In this document: positions 22,963 to 33,043 of the stretch, piece after piece | Layout of the letters: each line of letters begins with the position of its first letter | Position numbering within the stretch: position 1 is the first letter of the stretch | Source of the DNA: Paralithodes platypus | Lineage: Eukaryota; Arthropoda; Malacostraca; Decapoda; Lithodidae | Assembly (NCBI GenBank): GCA_032716605.1 | Contig: CM064560.1 | Location: 12,950,292-13,014,291 of the forward strand | Direction of reading: 5' to 3' | Length of the DNA stretch: 64,000 bases | Made by a program: the position numbers and the translations under genes | The notes under the pieces: model-generated | Told to the model about the DNA's origin: nothing | Databases searched by the model: none | The model's input: the letters and a program-made list of their open reading frames with translations, nothing else

Positions 22963-24165
22963 TCAAGGGACGTTCGAGCTAAAATGCCTGGACACACGGA
23001 GTTTGAAGCAATTTAAGTCATAGGAAGAGGGAAAGAATGATTCTGGGAGAGAGTTCCAGAGCTCAGCAGTTGAATAGAAGAAAGTCTGAGAATAACGTTT
23101 CACTCTTGGGTTGAAGTGTTGCACAGAGTAGGGGTGGGATTGTGTTGCAAGGCGGGTACTACGAACCCTACGTAGAGGAGGTGGTATACACTGGGAAAGC
23201 TCCGAGGAACACTGATTATTGTAGTAGCGATAGAATACCGAGAGAGATGCAACATTGCGGCGAAGAGAGAGAGATTGCAGAGAGTTGGTGAGTGAACGGG
23301 AGTTAATGATACGAAAGGCTTTCCTTTCTACTTTATCTAGGAGTGCGGTGTGAGAGGATCCTCCCCACACATGTGAACAATACTCAATACAAGGACGCAC
23401 TGTGCCCCTGTACAGAGCAAGAAGCTGCGCAGGGGTAAAGAACCCCTTGAGGCGGAGCATACCCAGCTTCTGGGCGGCTGCCTTAGCGAGACTGGTAATA
23501 TGGTCTTTCCAAGTGAGAGCAGAAGAAAAAGAGACACCGAGAACATTGAGGGAAGATGAAGGGTTGATTTTTGTATTGTTGAAGAATAAGGGACAGTCCT
23601 CTGGATGTTCCTGACGGGTAGTAAGATGGATAAATTGAGTTTTGGAAGCATTAAACTTAATGTAACAAGGTTTTCTCTACCCCAATTGGAAATAGTAGCT
23701 AGATCAGAAGATAAGCATTTTATGGCTTCATTACGTTTACTTTTGAGTGACTGCTGGCTTGGGTGTTCTGGAAAACTAATTGAGTGGTGTAAAGTAGAGT
23801 TGTCTGCATATGAATGGATGGGACTAGATGTACAGTTGAGAAGATCATTTTTGAAAATTAGAAAGAGAATAGGAGATAGGACAGAACCCTTAGGAACACC
23901 GGAGTTGATAGGATGAGGGAATGAGCGATGGCCGTCCACAACCGCAGCTATGGAATGGCAGGAAATGAAATTAGAGACAAAGGCACAGATGGAGGGACAG
24001 AAACCGAAGGAGGGCAGTTTGGAAATTAAAGATTTGTGCTAGACTCTATCGAAGGCCTTCGATATGTCTAGTGCAACAGAAAAAGTTTCACCGAACTCCC
24101 GAAAGTTAGATGACCAAGAGTTAGTAAGATATGAAAGAAGATCACCAGTAGTCGAGCGACCCTTA
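22963..24165 (-). pseudogene. LINE copy 1: reverse transcriptase, C-terminal part
   Basis: The minus strand encodes the RT palm and thumb. It has SGVPKGSVLSPILFL (motif B), SYADNST (motif C, where Asn replaces the second Asp of YADD), and a C-terminal tail with RNVASLSVFYRYY and LWNSLPESFFPSSY, typical of jockey/CR1-like LINEs. It is spread over two frames with a shift near 23440-23520 and another near 24040, so it is inactive. Confidence 0.85.
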
Positions 24166-24333
24166 AGGATCCTTGGATCTTTGGATCTTCTGATCACTGT
24201 CTGATACAGGCCACCTGTCTATCATCTACCACACCTTCCCACTCTGAACCTGTGTTGGTGCTAAATAGCATTACGATAGGGCAGACTGGGAGGGTCTTCA
24301 AGATTTCTTTATTGATATTCCCTGAACGTCTTT

Positions 24334-25507
24334 TTGTTTTCTAATGATGCACACTCCACCTTGAGCCACATACAAGATTGTATAAAAATTGGAATGGAAA
24401 CTTTTATTCCTCATCAAAAGTACAGTAAAAGATCTAATTTACCTAAATGGTTTGACCATAATTGTGCTAGAGTAACTGAACAAAAAGCAATAGCCTACAA
24501 TGCATACACAAGATCAAAAACACATGAAGCCTTTAATTACTTTAGAAACATCAGAAATCATGCCAAAATTTTATTAAATCTAACTAAATCAAACTTTCTC
24601 CACAAACAGGCAAATAAACTTCTAAATAATCCAAATGATAACAAAATATTTTGGTTTACTCTTAACTCATTCATTCAAATCCAACTTCACTACTGTTTCA
24701 TCCATTCCACCATTAAAATCTCCGACTGGCAATCTTGTAAGTGACCCACGAGGTAAAGCTAACCTTCTTGCGGATATTTTCTCCACCAACTCAACCTTAG
24801 ATGAAATAAATCAAGATGTCCCTGTACTTAATTTTAATTCGCCTGAAATTCCCTCACTTAAGATCCACACCAGACATGTCAAAACTATTTTGCAGAATCT
24901 CTCAGTAGATAAGGCTCCTGGTCCAGATGAAATTCCTCCAATAGTACTTAAGAATTGCTCCTTGGTGCTCGCTCCTGTATTGGCAAAAAAAATCCGCCTG
25001 TGTACTCATACCTCATGCTTCCCAGTATTCTGGAAAGAAGCAAACATCCATCCAGTTCCTAAAAAAGGTGTTTCTTCAGATCCATCAAACTACAGTCCAA
25101 TAGCTATAACTTCCACTCTTGGTAAAGTCTTTGAAATTATATTAAATAATCACATAATTAAGCATCTTGAGAATAATAAATTAATCAGTGATAGGCATTA
25201 TGGTTTTAGACGATGTCGATCAACTGCAGACATTCTTTGCCTTCTTACGCATCAAATCATCCAAGCTCCAGACCAACATGGTGAAACACATACAATAGCA
25301 CTGGATATATCAAAGCCATTTGATAGAGTCTGGCATCAATCCTTATTGTCAAAGATGTCACACTACGGCCTAGCATCATTAGTTCCACTAATTTCTTCTT
25401 ATCTTCATAACAGAAAAATATGTGTAATGGTAGATGGCCTTTATTCTCAATTTCACTCAATAAATGCTGGTGTTCCCCAGGGATCAGTTTTGGCCCCAAC
25501 TCTGTTC

Positions 25508-25577
<70 letters not shown>

Positions 25578-25690
25578 TATCAATGATCTTATATCTACCA
25601 CTCATAATCCAATACATTCCTACGCAGATGACTCAACACTCCACAGTTCCTTCACATTTACCAATTCTTTCACCTAACCCGATCTTACAA
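24334..25690 (+). pseudogene. LINE copy 2: reverse transcriptase, first part
   Basis: Two overlapping frames encode the linker after the endonuclease (SKRSNLPKWFDHNCARVT) and RT. Visible motifs are KAPGPDEIPPIVLKNCS, NYSPIAITSTLGKVFE, YGFRRCRSTAD, ALDISKPFDRVWH (motif A) and GVPQGSVLAPTLFLI (motif B), then INDLI and SYADDST (motif C). A frameshift occurs near 24640-24740. Between motifs B and C an ATT array has replaced or extended a few codons. The YADD residues are kept, but the frame is broken. Confidence 0.88.
25507..25576 (+). repeat. (ATT)n expansion inside an RT reading frame
   Basis: About 70 bp of ATT/TTA units sit exactly where the LINE frame should run from FLI into the INDL segment. 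The expansion appears to have grown from the A/T-rich codons there. Confidence 0.95.
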
Positions 25691-25775
25691 ATTCAAAAAT
25701 AAACACTGCAATTTCTCTGAACTAGGACCTTTCTAGAATTAATGAATGGGGACAAAAAAATCTAGTTTCCTTTAA

Positions 25776-26255
25776 CCCTTCTTTAGCGGCCTATGCGGTT
25801 TATTTATATGTACCGCCCAGCGGGGTGTTTTTAGCCAAAATAGGGCTGTTTACGTGATCATTTTCATGCCTAAATAAGACCCAGAACGTAAAACAAGTAT
25901 CTATCCCTGAAAGGGCATAAACAGAGCTTTCGAATGACACCATAACGATCCTTGTATGATGGCTAGTTTTCTTGCAATAACCGTGCAACGCGAGTGCAAA
26001 AAGCAGGTAATTAGCCACTTTCCCCATACAATTCAGTATGTAGCGAGTGAGAGAGGGAGGAGGGAGCTGAGATTCGTGTCAGTAGGTTCGCCGCGGTGGT
26101 CTGGAGCAGTCATACGCTCGCTAGTCTCCTGCCACCACTTGTCTCTCTCTCTCAGCAACATTACGTGCTGAAATTGCCACTCGACCTATGTCGAGCGCCG
26201 CCACATAGTCCAGCTTTATTAAAAACGACTTATGTGGTGAGCCGCTTTTTAAGGG
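25776..26255 (+). mobile_element. 480-bp TTAA MITE, family A, copy 2
   Basis: It has the same length, ends and orientation as the copy at 18802-19281 and differs at only a few percent of positions. TTAA lies at 25772-25775 and 26256-26259. Counting TTAA once rejoins the LINE frame on either side (NLVSF before, AQKTKYIQFS after). Confidence 0.93.
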
Positions 26256-26259
26256 TTAA

Positions 26260-26956
26260 TGCACAGAAAACCAAGTACATTCAATTTTCTAACCGACAGA
26301 ATCTCACTGACTCCCATATATGTTTTAATGATGTAAATATTCCCACTTTCCCTAGTATTGACATTCTCGGTGTAACATTAACTACTAACCTGAGCTGGAC
26401 ACATTATGTTAGAAGCATTGCTAAGAATGCCTCTAAAAAACTGGGACTACTGTACAGAGTTCGAGAATTCTTCACTGACGAGCAGTTGGTTGTAATATAT
26501 AAAAGTCATGTGAGTTCTCAGATGGATTACTGTTCACCTCTGTGGAGTGGAAGTGGAGTGGTTGCATTGAGGCAGTTGGACAAAATTCAAAATAAAGCTA
26601 TTAGATTAATCAATAACCCTGCAATCACACAGGACCTTCCTACATTATCCATACAAAGAAACGTTGCATCCCTTGCATTATTCTACAGATATTTTCACAG
26701 CAATTGTTCCGAGGAACTTGCTGCAATTGTGCCGCCTCTCCACATCTTTCCCCGTAGAACTAGGGCAGCTGAGAGCGCCCATGAATTTACACTTTTTCCT
26801 CCACAATGTAGAACTTCTGCTTATCAAAATTCATTTATCCCCAGAACTACTACTATTTGGAATTCACTTCCCTCGAGTTGCTTTCCACAAACTTACAATC
26901 TACAACAGTTTAAATCCAGTTGTTACATACATTTTATGCATGGAGGATGCCTTTAG
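26260..26956 (+). pseudogene. LINE copy 2: C-terminal RT tail
   Basis: After the MITE the frame continues with AQKTKYIQFS, LGVTLTTNLSWTHYV, MDYCSPLWSG, RNVASLALFYRYF and IWNSLPSSCFPQTYNLQQF, the standard C-terminal region of jockey/CR1-like LINEs. It ends at TAG, followed by a ~60-bp 3' UTR and the poly(A). Confidence 0.88.
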
Positions 26957-27030
26957 GCACATGGACCTTTTTTGTGTTATCTGTGTTTTTCCTTCCTCCA
27001 TTCATTGTCTCTTAAAAAAAAAAAAAAGGA

Positions 27031-27325
27031 AGCCATACTGGCGATCTGAGAGCAGATTATGAGAAGAGAAATGCTTAAGAAATTTGGAAGCAAGAATAGT
27101 TTCAAAAACTTTAGAGATAAAAGAAATGAGAGCAATTGGACGATAGTTGGAGGGTTGAGAGCGGTCACCCTTCTTTGAGACAGGTTGAATGAGAGCAAAC
27201 TTCCAGCAAGAAGGAAAGACGTTAGAGGAGAGACAGAGACGAAAAAGTTTGCCTAGGCAGGGGGTCAGCACGGAAGCACAGTTGTTAAGTACAACAGGAG
27301 GAACATCGTCCGGACCGTACGTGTG
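27031..27325 (-). pseudogene. LINE copy 1: reverse transcriptase, N-terminal part
   Basis: The minus strand gives YGPDDVPPVVLNNCASVLTP, PVSKKGDRSQPSNYRPIA and LLSDRQYGF, the finger motifs of the same RT whose C-terminal part is at 22963-24165. The frame stops at the poly(A)/poly(T) junction with LINE copy 2. Confidence 0.88.
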
Positions 27326-27350
27326 ACCGTATGTGTGAACCATGCTTTAA

Positions 27351-28031
27351 AACATGGTTCACACATACAAGAGTCGGTGCCCAAGTCCAACACGAGTGAG
27401 GACATTTTCATATTCGGCAATGACTCGTGTATACTCTTTGTGACTCTTCGTGACTCGTGTTACACTTGTGTGAATCGTATTGGTATCGGGGTGTGTCCTG
27501 GGGATTTGTGACGTGGCCTAGAAATTTCAAACCTGCATGAAAATTCTTGTCCCAGTCACGAGTCCGAAGGACACATGTGTAGACACGTGTTGACTCTTGT
27601 TGACTCTTTGTGACTCGTGTTGACTCTTGTTGAACTCTGCATAACTCTTTGTGACTCGTGTTGACTCTTGGGTGAATCGGGCACCTGCACAATGGGGGCC
27701 ACTCTTGGGAACACTCTTCGTGACTCTTGTTGACTCTTGTTACACCCTTGTTGACTCGTAACGACTCTTTGTTTTCGTACCCTGGAATTTGACCGTTATT
27801 TTTCAAGTTTCCTCAACTCGTGTTGGGTTCGTGTTACACTCTTTGTGACTCTTGTTGACTCTCCGTGACTCGTACTGACTCTTGGATGAACACGTACCGA
27901 CTCTTGTTGTCTCTTGGTGAATCGGGAACAGTGACCTACTCGAGCTGGTTCTTGCAAGAGTCACAAAGAGTGTCACCCATTGTTCACTCGTGCTGGACAC
28001 GGGCACCGACTCTTGTATGTGTGAACCATGC
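27351..28031 (-). mobile_element. TTAA-flanked GAGTC-rich element, family D, copy 2
   Basis: This 681-bp copy is inverted relative to copy 1 and shares the TTAA at 27347-27350 with it. Another TTAA lies at 28032-28035. The ends are AACATGGTTCACAC and, on the other strand, GCATGGTTCACAC, so one end has lost a base. It contains the uninterrupted sequence into which the Ty3/gypsy element inserted in copy 1. The overlapping minus-strand frames through it are repeats of the GAGTC motif, not proteins. Confidence 0.78.
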
Positions 28032-28374
28032 TTAAGTCAGTAGGAGTTGAAACAGAGTCTATCAGACTTTTCGCACTCGGTACCCAAATTTCAAACAAGC
28101 TTGAAAATGTTTTTGCCACCCAGGAATGCAACAGACTCATGGGGAGTGGTACAGACTACGACTACTACAGGGTACAACAGAGTATCTCCAGGAGTCCATG
28201 GAAAGTCCGTACAAATTCACTACTCTGTTATACTCTGATCCACACTCCTTGATGTGGGAAGGCCCTTTCACTCAGTTAATTTGTCACACTCTGCACCCTT
28301 TCTCCCAGATTAGCACAGAGTCGACACTCCTAGCGACTCTCCTCCAAACTCCTTGATTTGGGAAGGACCCTTAA

Positions 28375-28790
28375 CCCTCACCTAACACCTACAATATGTC
28401 TGTAGTACCTAGTACGTGGGATACAACATTAACCCTTACCTAGCAGGTAATAAGTGTGCCTAGTACTGTTCCTAGGTATTCCATATCTACCACCTGATCC
28501 CTTGTCATTAACCTAACCAAAGAACCTAACCTAACTTAACCTAGACCCAGTACTACCAAGCTAACCCTCACCTAACACCTAGTATAAATCCCTAGTACCC
28601 AGTACGTGGGATACAAATCTAACCCTCACCTAACACCTAGTATATGTCCCTAGTACCCAGTACGTGGGATACAAAACTAACACTCACCTAACACCTAGTA
28701 CTGTATAATATGTCCCTAGTACCCAGTACGTGGGATACAAAACTAACCCTCACCTAACACTTAGCATAATGTCCCTAGTACCTCGGGAGA
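28375..28790. repeat. Tandem repeat of ~58 bp (AACCCTCACCTAACACCTAG)
   Basis: Five to six diverged units contain AACCCTCACCTAACACCTAG and CCCAGTACGTGGGATACAA. CCCAGTACGTGGG is a near-palindrome and could form a hairpin in each unit. No gene. Confidence 0.85.
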
Positions 28791-29004
28791 CGAAGGAAAA
28801 TGGCGAGTATACAAATCGGTGACGTATTGACAACCGTATTACGAAAAATACATTTTAGTACCATATTTTCTTATTTGGTTTTGCCGAGGGTTAAGACACA
28901 TTTTGATATGATCTTTAGAGCATATACATTCCATATTTGTCTTCAAATATTTTTTAAGAAATCGTGACAACAATAGTAAGTTAAACTCAGATTTTTGCCT
29001 TGAA

Positions 29005-30340
29005 ATGTGTTGTGGAGAAATATCTGGAGAAGGGAAAAAGTTGTATGCTGCCTTTGTGGACTTGGAGAAGGTCTATGACAGAGTTGATAGAGAAGATCTG
29101 TGGAAAGTATTGAGAATATATGGAGTAGCTGGTAAGTTGCTGAAAGCAGTGAAGAACATGTATGAGTGTGCAAAGGCAGCAGTATGTGTGGAGATTGAAC
29201 AGAGCAAGTTCTTTGATCTGAACGTTGGGTTAAAACAAGGGTGTGTGATGTCCCCATAGTTGTTCAATATATACTGTATATGGATGGAGTCAAGAAAGAA
29301 ATACACAGTGTGTAAAAAACTGAATCTGACCGTAAATACAGGGAAGAGTAAGGTTATGGTCTTTGAAAGGGGTGCAGCAGTCACAGAGTGTGAGGTGAGG
29401 TTGAACAGTCAGGTTATGGAGAATGTCAGCTTATTTAACCCCTCCAATCCCAGCACCATATATATACATCAGTAGATAAGTAACTCCCCAGTCCCAGCGC
29501 CGTATACTGTATATACGTCAGTAATGTATTTTCCTTGTAACTGCCTGTACAACCCTGTACCAGTTACCACAACCTTTTGAGCACTGTTCCCGTGTTGGCA
29601 ACACTTCTCAGCTTATATGAGACCAATTGAAGGGTGACAAGAGCCAGTGTTGCCTCATCTTTGGAGGTGGATAGGTGGCCTCTCCTGCCATTTTTGCCAC
29701 TATGCTTGGGACTGCTGGGGACTTTTATTAATGTATCCTACGGTACAGTACGGGTTAAGTATTTGGGCAGTATGTTGAGTAAAGTTGGGAGTATGGAGGA
29801 AGAAGTGCAGGAGAGGGTGCAAAGGGGAAGAGGGTTGTAGGAATGCTGAAAGCAGTAACAAAAAATAAGGTGGTCAGCATGGAAGTAAAGAAGTCCTTGC
29901 AAGATAGTGTAGTAATCTCAACATTGACGTATTGGAGTGAAACATGGACGTTGTTGGAGAGACACAAACCAAGAGTGAGAGGGGTGTAAATGAGTTGCTT
30001 GAGAAGTGCGTGCGGAGGTACATGGAGGGATAGACAGATAACGAGGAGTGTGGTGTGGATGTAGATGTGCTGGAAAGTGTGGAAAGGAGCACCTTGAGAT
30101 GGTTCGGCCATGTGGAATGCATGGGAAGTGAGAAAATTACTAAGAAAGTGTACGAGAGTGAAGTAGGAGGACAGAGAGGAGAGGTAGACCGAGAGAGAGG
30201 TGGACGGATGAAGTTAAGCAGTAAATGCGTGAAAGCAGTGTTGGATGGGAGGAGGGGCATCGACTGACTAGGGACAGAGGTGCATTGGGCGATTTATTCG
30301 TGTCAACCCCTTCGGAGATCATGACTTCTGGCAAGAGATA
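29005..30340 (+). pseudogene. Defective LINE (RTE-like?) with GATA tail
   Basis: The plus strand gives YAAFVDLEKVYDRVDREDLW (RT motif A) and LKQGCVMSPLFNIY (motif B, with an in-frame stop after SP). It then jumps to KLNLTVNTGKSKVMVFERG, so the segment with the catalytic YADD motif is deleted. KYLGSMLSKVGSMEEEVQER and TLRWFGHVECMGSEKITKKV follow after further frameshifts. It ends in a (GATA)n tail at 30335-30351, a tail type seen in RTE-like LINEs. A 316-bp MITE interrupts it. The clade call is tentative. Confidence 0.75.
29439..29754. mobile_element. 316-bp TTAA MITE, family B
   Basis: TTAA lies at 29435-29438 and 29755-29758. The ends are CCCCTCCAATCCCAGC and, on the other strand, CCCGTACTGTACCG. 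The LINE codons on both sides (NVSLF and KYLGS) join in frame if TTAA is counted once. The element carries two related copies of CAGCACCATATATATAC / CAGCGCCGTATACTGTATA near its left end. No transposase. Confidence 0.85.
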
Positions 30341-30344
30341 GATA

Positions 30345-31100
30345 GATAGATAATACTATCATACCACTGGCTTCCTCAAGTCTATCCTTAATTAAGTATA
30401 ATCGCCTACCGATAGCGAAAATACAAGGGCGAATGGCATCATTATATACTGAAAGGGTTAAGTAACCGTAAGACTAAGAGGTGTGGAGTGAGCCCAAGGG
30501 TAGGCTGGTAGGTTCAGATCGTCAGTAGAGATATTTTGGATGGGGTCAAGTTGGGCTACGCGGCTGGTATTAGTGGATCGACGATGATACGGTGATTGGG
30601 TATATCGTAAACGAAACGTGGTGTTTCGTTTAATAATCGCCCATAAAGCATCTTTAGCGTCATTTTGAATGTGTTACTCCAAGTACCAGTGATAGAGGAC
30701 GCTGTAACCGATAAAAGCTCTGGTAATTCATATTTGTTTTCACCAACCCAAGGTGTGCAGTGATCATGTAGGACAAGCCATTTGACCTTTGTTCCTGTAT
30801 AGGTCTCACCTCCCGTTTCCCCTGGAACATTTTGAACTGTATGTAACCCTGCTTTTAAAATTTACCATTGATCTTTCAATTTGTGAAGCAATTCTAGCAC
30901 GGTAAAATATAAGGACCTGACCCACAGCTATTTTAGCAGTAATGTTTGTTTTAGCTAGTTTGCATTAATATACAGTGGATTTATATAGCCACAACCCTCG
31001 GATATTACTTTTTTCCATTATCAATTGATCTTAAGATATAGGCCCCAATAGTGGGGAGGGATCAAAATAGGATTGGCATGGGATAAAGAATGGATTAAGG
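30345..31100. other. Non-coding stretch
   Basis: No gene is seen here. TTAA next to CCCTTTCAGTATATAATG (read on the minus strand from about 30467) looks like a solitary terminus of a TTAA-type element, similar to the ends near 36623 and 39525. The rest is AT-rich unique sequence. Confidence 0.4.
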
Positions 31101-31114
31101 AACGGGGGGGGGGG

Positions 31115-31260
31115 CTCTTTTTTACTATGTGCATGAAAGAGACGAAAGGTAAAGCTACCTGTAACAAGTGTCCCCCTCAAGATTGAAAGAGTGATAGAGA
31201 GCCAAAAGCAAGGTATGTTAGAGGTAATTTAGATGTGATGGAAAGAAGTGTGGTGTGCAT
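31115..31260 (-). mobile_element. 3' end fragment of the jockey/CR1-type LINE family
   Basis: CTATGTGCATGAAAGAGACG and the following ~100 bp match the 3' ends of the minus-strand LINEs at 22873 and 39711. Only the non-coding 3' end is present, beside a G run at 31106-31114. Confidence 0.65.
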
Positions 31261-31550
31261 ATTTAGTGTAGCGAAATGAATAGGAGGTGGAGGAGGTGTT
31301 TGTGAGAGTTAGCTGGATTACTCTCTGTGTAGGTGACGCACAAATAGAAACAATGAGGGAAACCAGACAAATGAAACAGGAGTTCCAGCAACTCCTTATC
31401 ATATGCCTATGCCGCCTCCCCTGGCTACTGCCCTGCTCGATTGGTGCCTACAATCTCTCCCACCTCTCGTTTACTCCCCCCCCCCCCCTCCCCCCTTCCG
31501 ACTTCTTGAAGTCGACATCTATGCTGAACGTAGGGGGATTATTTAGGGGA

Positions 31551-31740
31551 GGTGTGGCAGAGTGGTCTTGCCACTGGACTGGTAATCCAATGGACCCGGG
31601 TTCGAATCCCAATATGTCAATGGGAAGATATTATTGGGATGGAATTTGTGCTGTACCTAGTTTCAGTGCATTACCACAGCACACCGAAATGCCAAAAAAA
31701 TACCCTCATTGTTCCCTGATTAATAGCATTGTATGAATAT
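31551..31740 (+). mobile_element. tRNA-derived SINE (Thr-like anticodon)
   Basis: The tRNA-like head GGTGTGGCAGAGTGGTCTTG has an A box. The anticodon stem TGGA/TCCA holds loop CTGGTAA (anticodon GGT), and the B box is GGGTTCGAATCCC. The following ~130 bp form the tRNA-unrelated body and have no CCA end or terminator. The rest up to 32470 has no recognisable gene. Confidence 0.7.
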
Positions 31741-32477
31741 TCCCATATTCAAAATATGTTACAGGGGGGCAATGCCTAGTGAGTTAATTGCTCAATAGGT
31801 GGCATTCTGAGAGTGCGGGTCCGAGTGTGGGGGAAGAGACGGTGAAGCGCGGAGGCGAAGTGGCTTCACAGATGGAGTTGCTTCGAGTCGGGGTGCTTCG
31901 CATGTCTCACTCCCTAGACTGGAACAAGACCTCACAGGCCTCGCCATGTTCAGCGGTGTAGTGTAAAGGCTCTCAGCCTATGCCCGAGAGGGCATACCCT
32001 CATTGTAGAAAATATTTCCATATTGGAATATAGAAAAAAAAACGAAATTGGGTTTCACTCCACAATTTTGGCGCCGTGAAGTCTCCCATGTCCGATTGTC
32101 TTGTTTAGACTGTAGTCCCACTCTTGCCATGTTCGATACTTTTAGAGCTAGGTTCTTCTCAGATTATATATTCCGACCCAAAATCAATGTTTCTACAGAA
32201 ACATTGATTTCCTGTCCTCTTAATTAACCTCTCACCACTCTGCACAATCCCCCCACACCATGCTGGCCGAAAACAGATTTGTGGCTCCCTAAAATAAGTT
32301 TAAAACAATTTAAGTACTATCTCACTGGGTTTGTCAACCTTTTTATTATTAATTATCCCAACACCCATTCCCACTCTTGGAATGTGAAGATATTGGAAAT
32401 GTTTGTTTTACAAATATTTTGTTTAGATGATTACCCATGATTACTAACCTGAGTAAATTGGATTCCAGTGAAGTAGA

Positions 32478-33043
32478 ATGGTGTATGGAAGAGAGAGGAT
32501 CACCATCATGAGTGTGTTGGGCAGGCGTCTGTCCTCTTGTGTTCCCCCCATCAACCAAGCCAGGAGAGCCTCCGCAGGGACTCTAGACTTCCAGGCCTCT
32601 CCTACTTGCTTTGACCTCCAGCCTGATGTGACCTCTGCAAAGACCGATGTCCCTTTCTTGAAACCCGATCCCTTTCTCAACCCTGATCCTGCACCTTCCA
32701 AACATGGTGGCAAGTCATCACCGCAGGTCTGCAGAACTTCCTTCACTCAAATATTCGCTTTTTATCCCTCTAACGATAAATGTATACCTTCCTCAGTGAA
32801 GTCACAACACCTCTCACCTTCAAAACCACTCTACCCAGAGCCTCCCAGTATTTGTCTAACTCCTTCTAGTCCAAGTGCTGGGGGCGCTTCTCCGACAGCC
32901 AATCGTCGAGCTTCCCTTCAAGTCATGGAAGCACCAATGACAAGGTCACTCTCCAGAAACAAGAGGTGTTCCATAGATGCGTCCTGGCTCTCCGAGAACA
33001 AGACTCTGAAATGTGACTTTACCTCTCCAGAAAGAAGCATGGG
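32478..33043 (+). CDS. mos: mos-like gene, exon 1
   Basis: The ATG at 32478 has A at -3 and G at +4, and an in-frame TGA lies three codons upstream. A second ATG at 32508 is also in good context (A at -3), so either could be used. An upstream non-coding exon cannot be excluded. The 188 codons are rich in Ser and Pro and carry three basophilic-kinase-like motifs: ARRAS, NRRAS and NKRCS. The donor GGG|GTAAGG leaves phase 2. No domain is recognised. Confidence 0.78.

Larger units (their letters stand above)
24170..27027 (+). mobile_element. Jockey/CR1-type LINE, copy 2, inserted in copy 1
   Basis: This plus-strand LINE starts inside its endonuclease domain (SSDHCLIQ just after 24190), so it is 5'-truncated. 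It ends in 14 A residues at 27014-27027. AAGGA flanks it at 24165-24169 and about 27026-27030. The interrupted RT codons of copy 1 lie directly on either side, between the conserved QYGF and KGRST segments. A 480-bp MITE and an ATT microsatellite sit inside it. Confidence 0.88.
22873..27328 (-). mobile_element. Jockey/CR1-type LINE, copy 1 (5'-truncated, split)
   Basis: A minus-strand LINE is inserted in the right end of family D copy 1. Its short poly(A) end reads as TTTTT on the plus strand at 22873. GTAT occurs at both junctions (22869-22872 and 27329-27332), a possible target duplication. The 5' end is truncated to the start of reverse transcriptase. LINE copy 2 interrupts it between 24170 and 27027. 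Relatives in the same orientation are at 39711-41270 and, as a 3' fragment, near 31115. Confidence 0.8.
12298..27346 (+). mobile_element. TTAA-flanked GAGTC-rich element, family D, copy 1 (split)
   Basis: This element survives in three pieces: 12298-12625, 22468-22872 and about 27333-27346. Both ends carry the inverted terminus AGCATGGTTCACAC directly beside TTAA (12294-12297 and 27347-27350). Its interior is a dense array of ACAAGAGTC and ACGAGTC motifs, including a ~40-bp tandem repeat at 22499-22660. The Ty3/gypsy element and an opposite-strand LINE split it. Joined, it would be about 745 bp. A second, inverted copy at 27351-28031 shows the uninterrupted sequence. It has no coding capacity. 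TTAA targeting fits a piggyBac-type MITE, but the ends do not start with CCC, so the class is open. Confidence 0.75.

Noticed and set aside
23402..23916. Plus-strand frames of 70-103 codons at 23402-23916
   Set aside because: They are shadows of the minus-strand LINE reverse transcriptase.
31551..31612. A functional tRNA-Thr gene
   Set aside because: Stems are imperfect, the acceptor stem does not close and there is no terminator; a SINE body follows directly.
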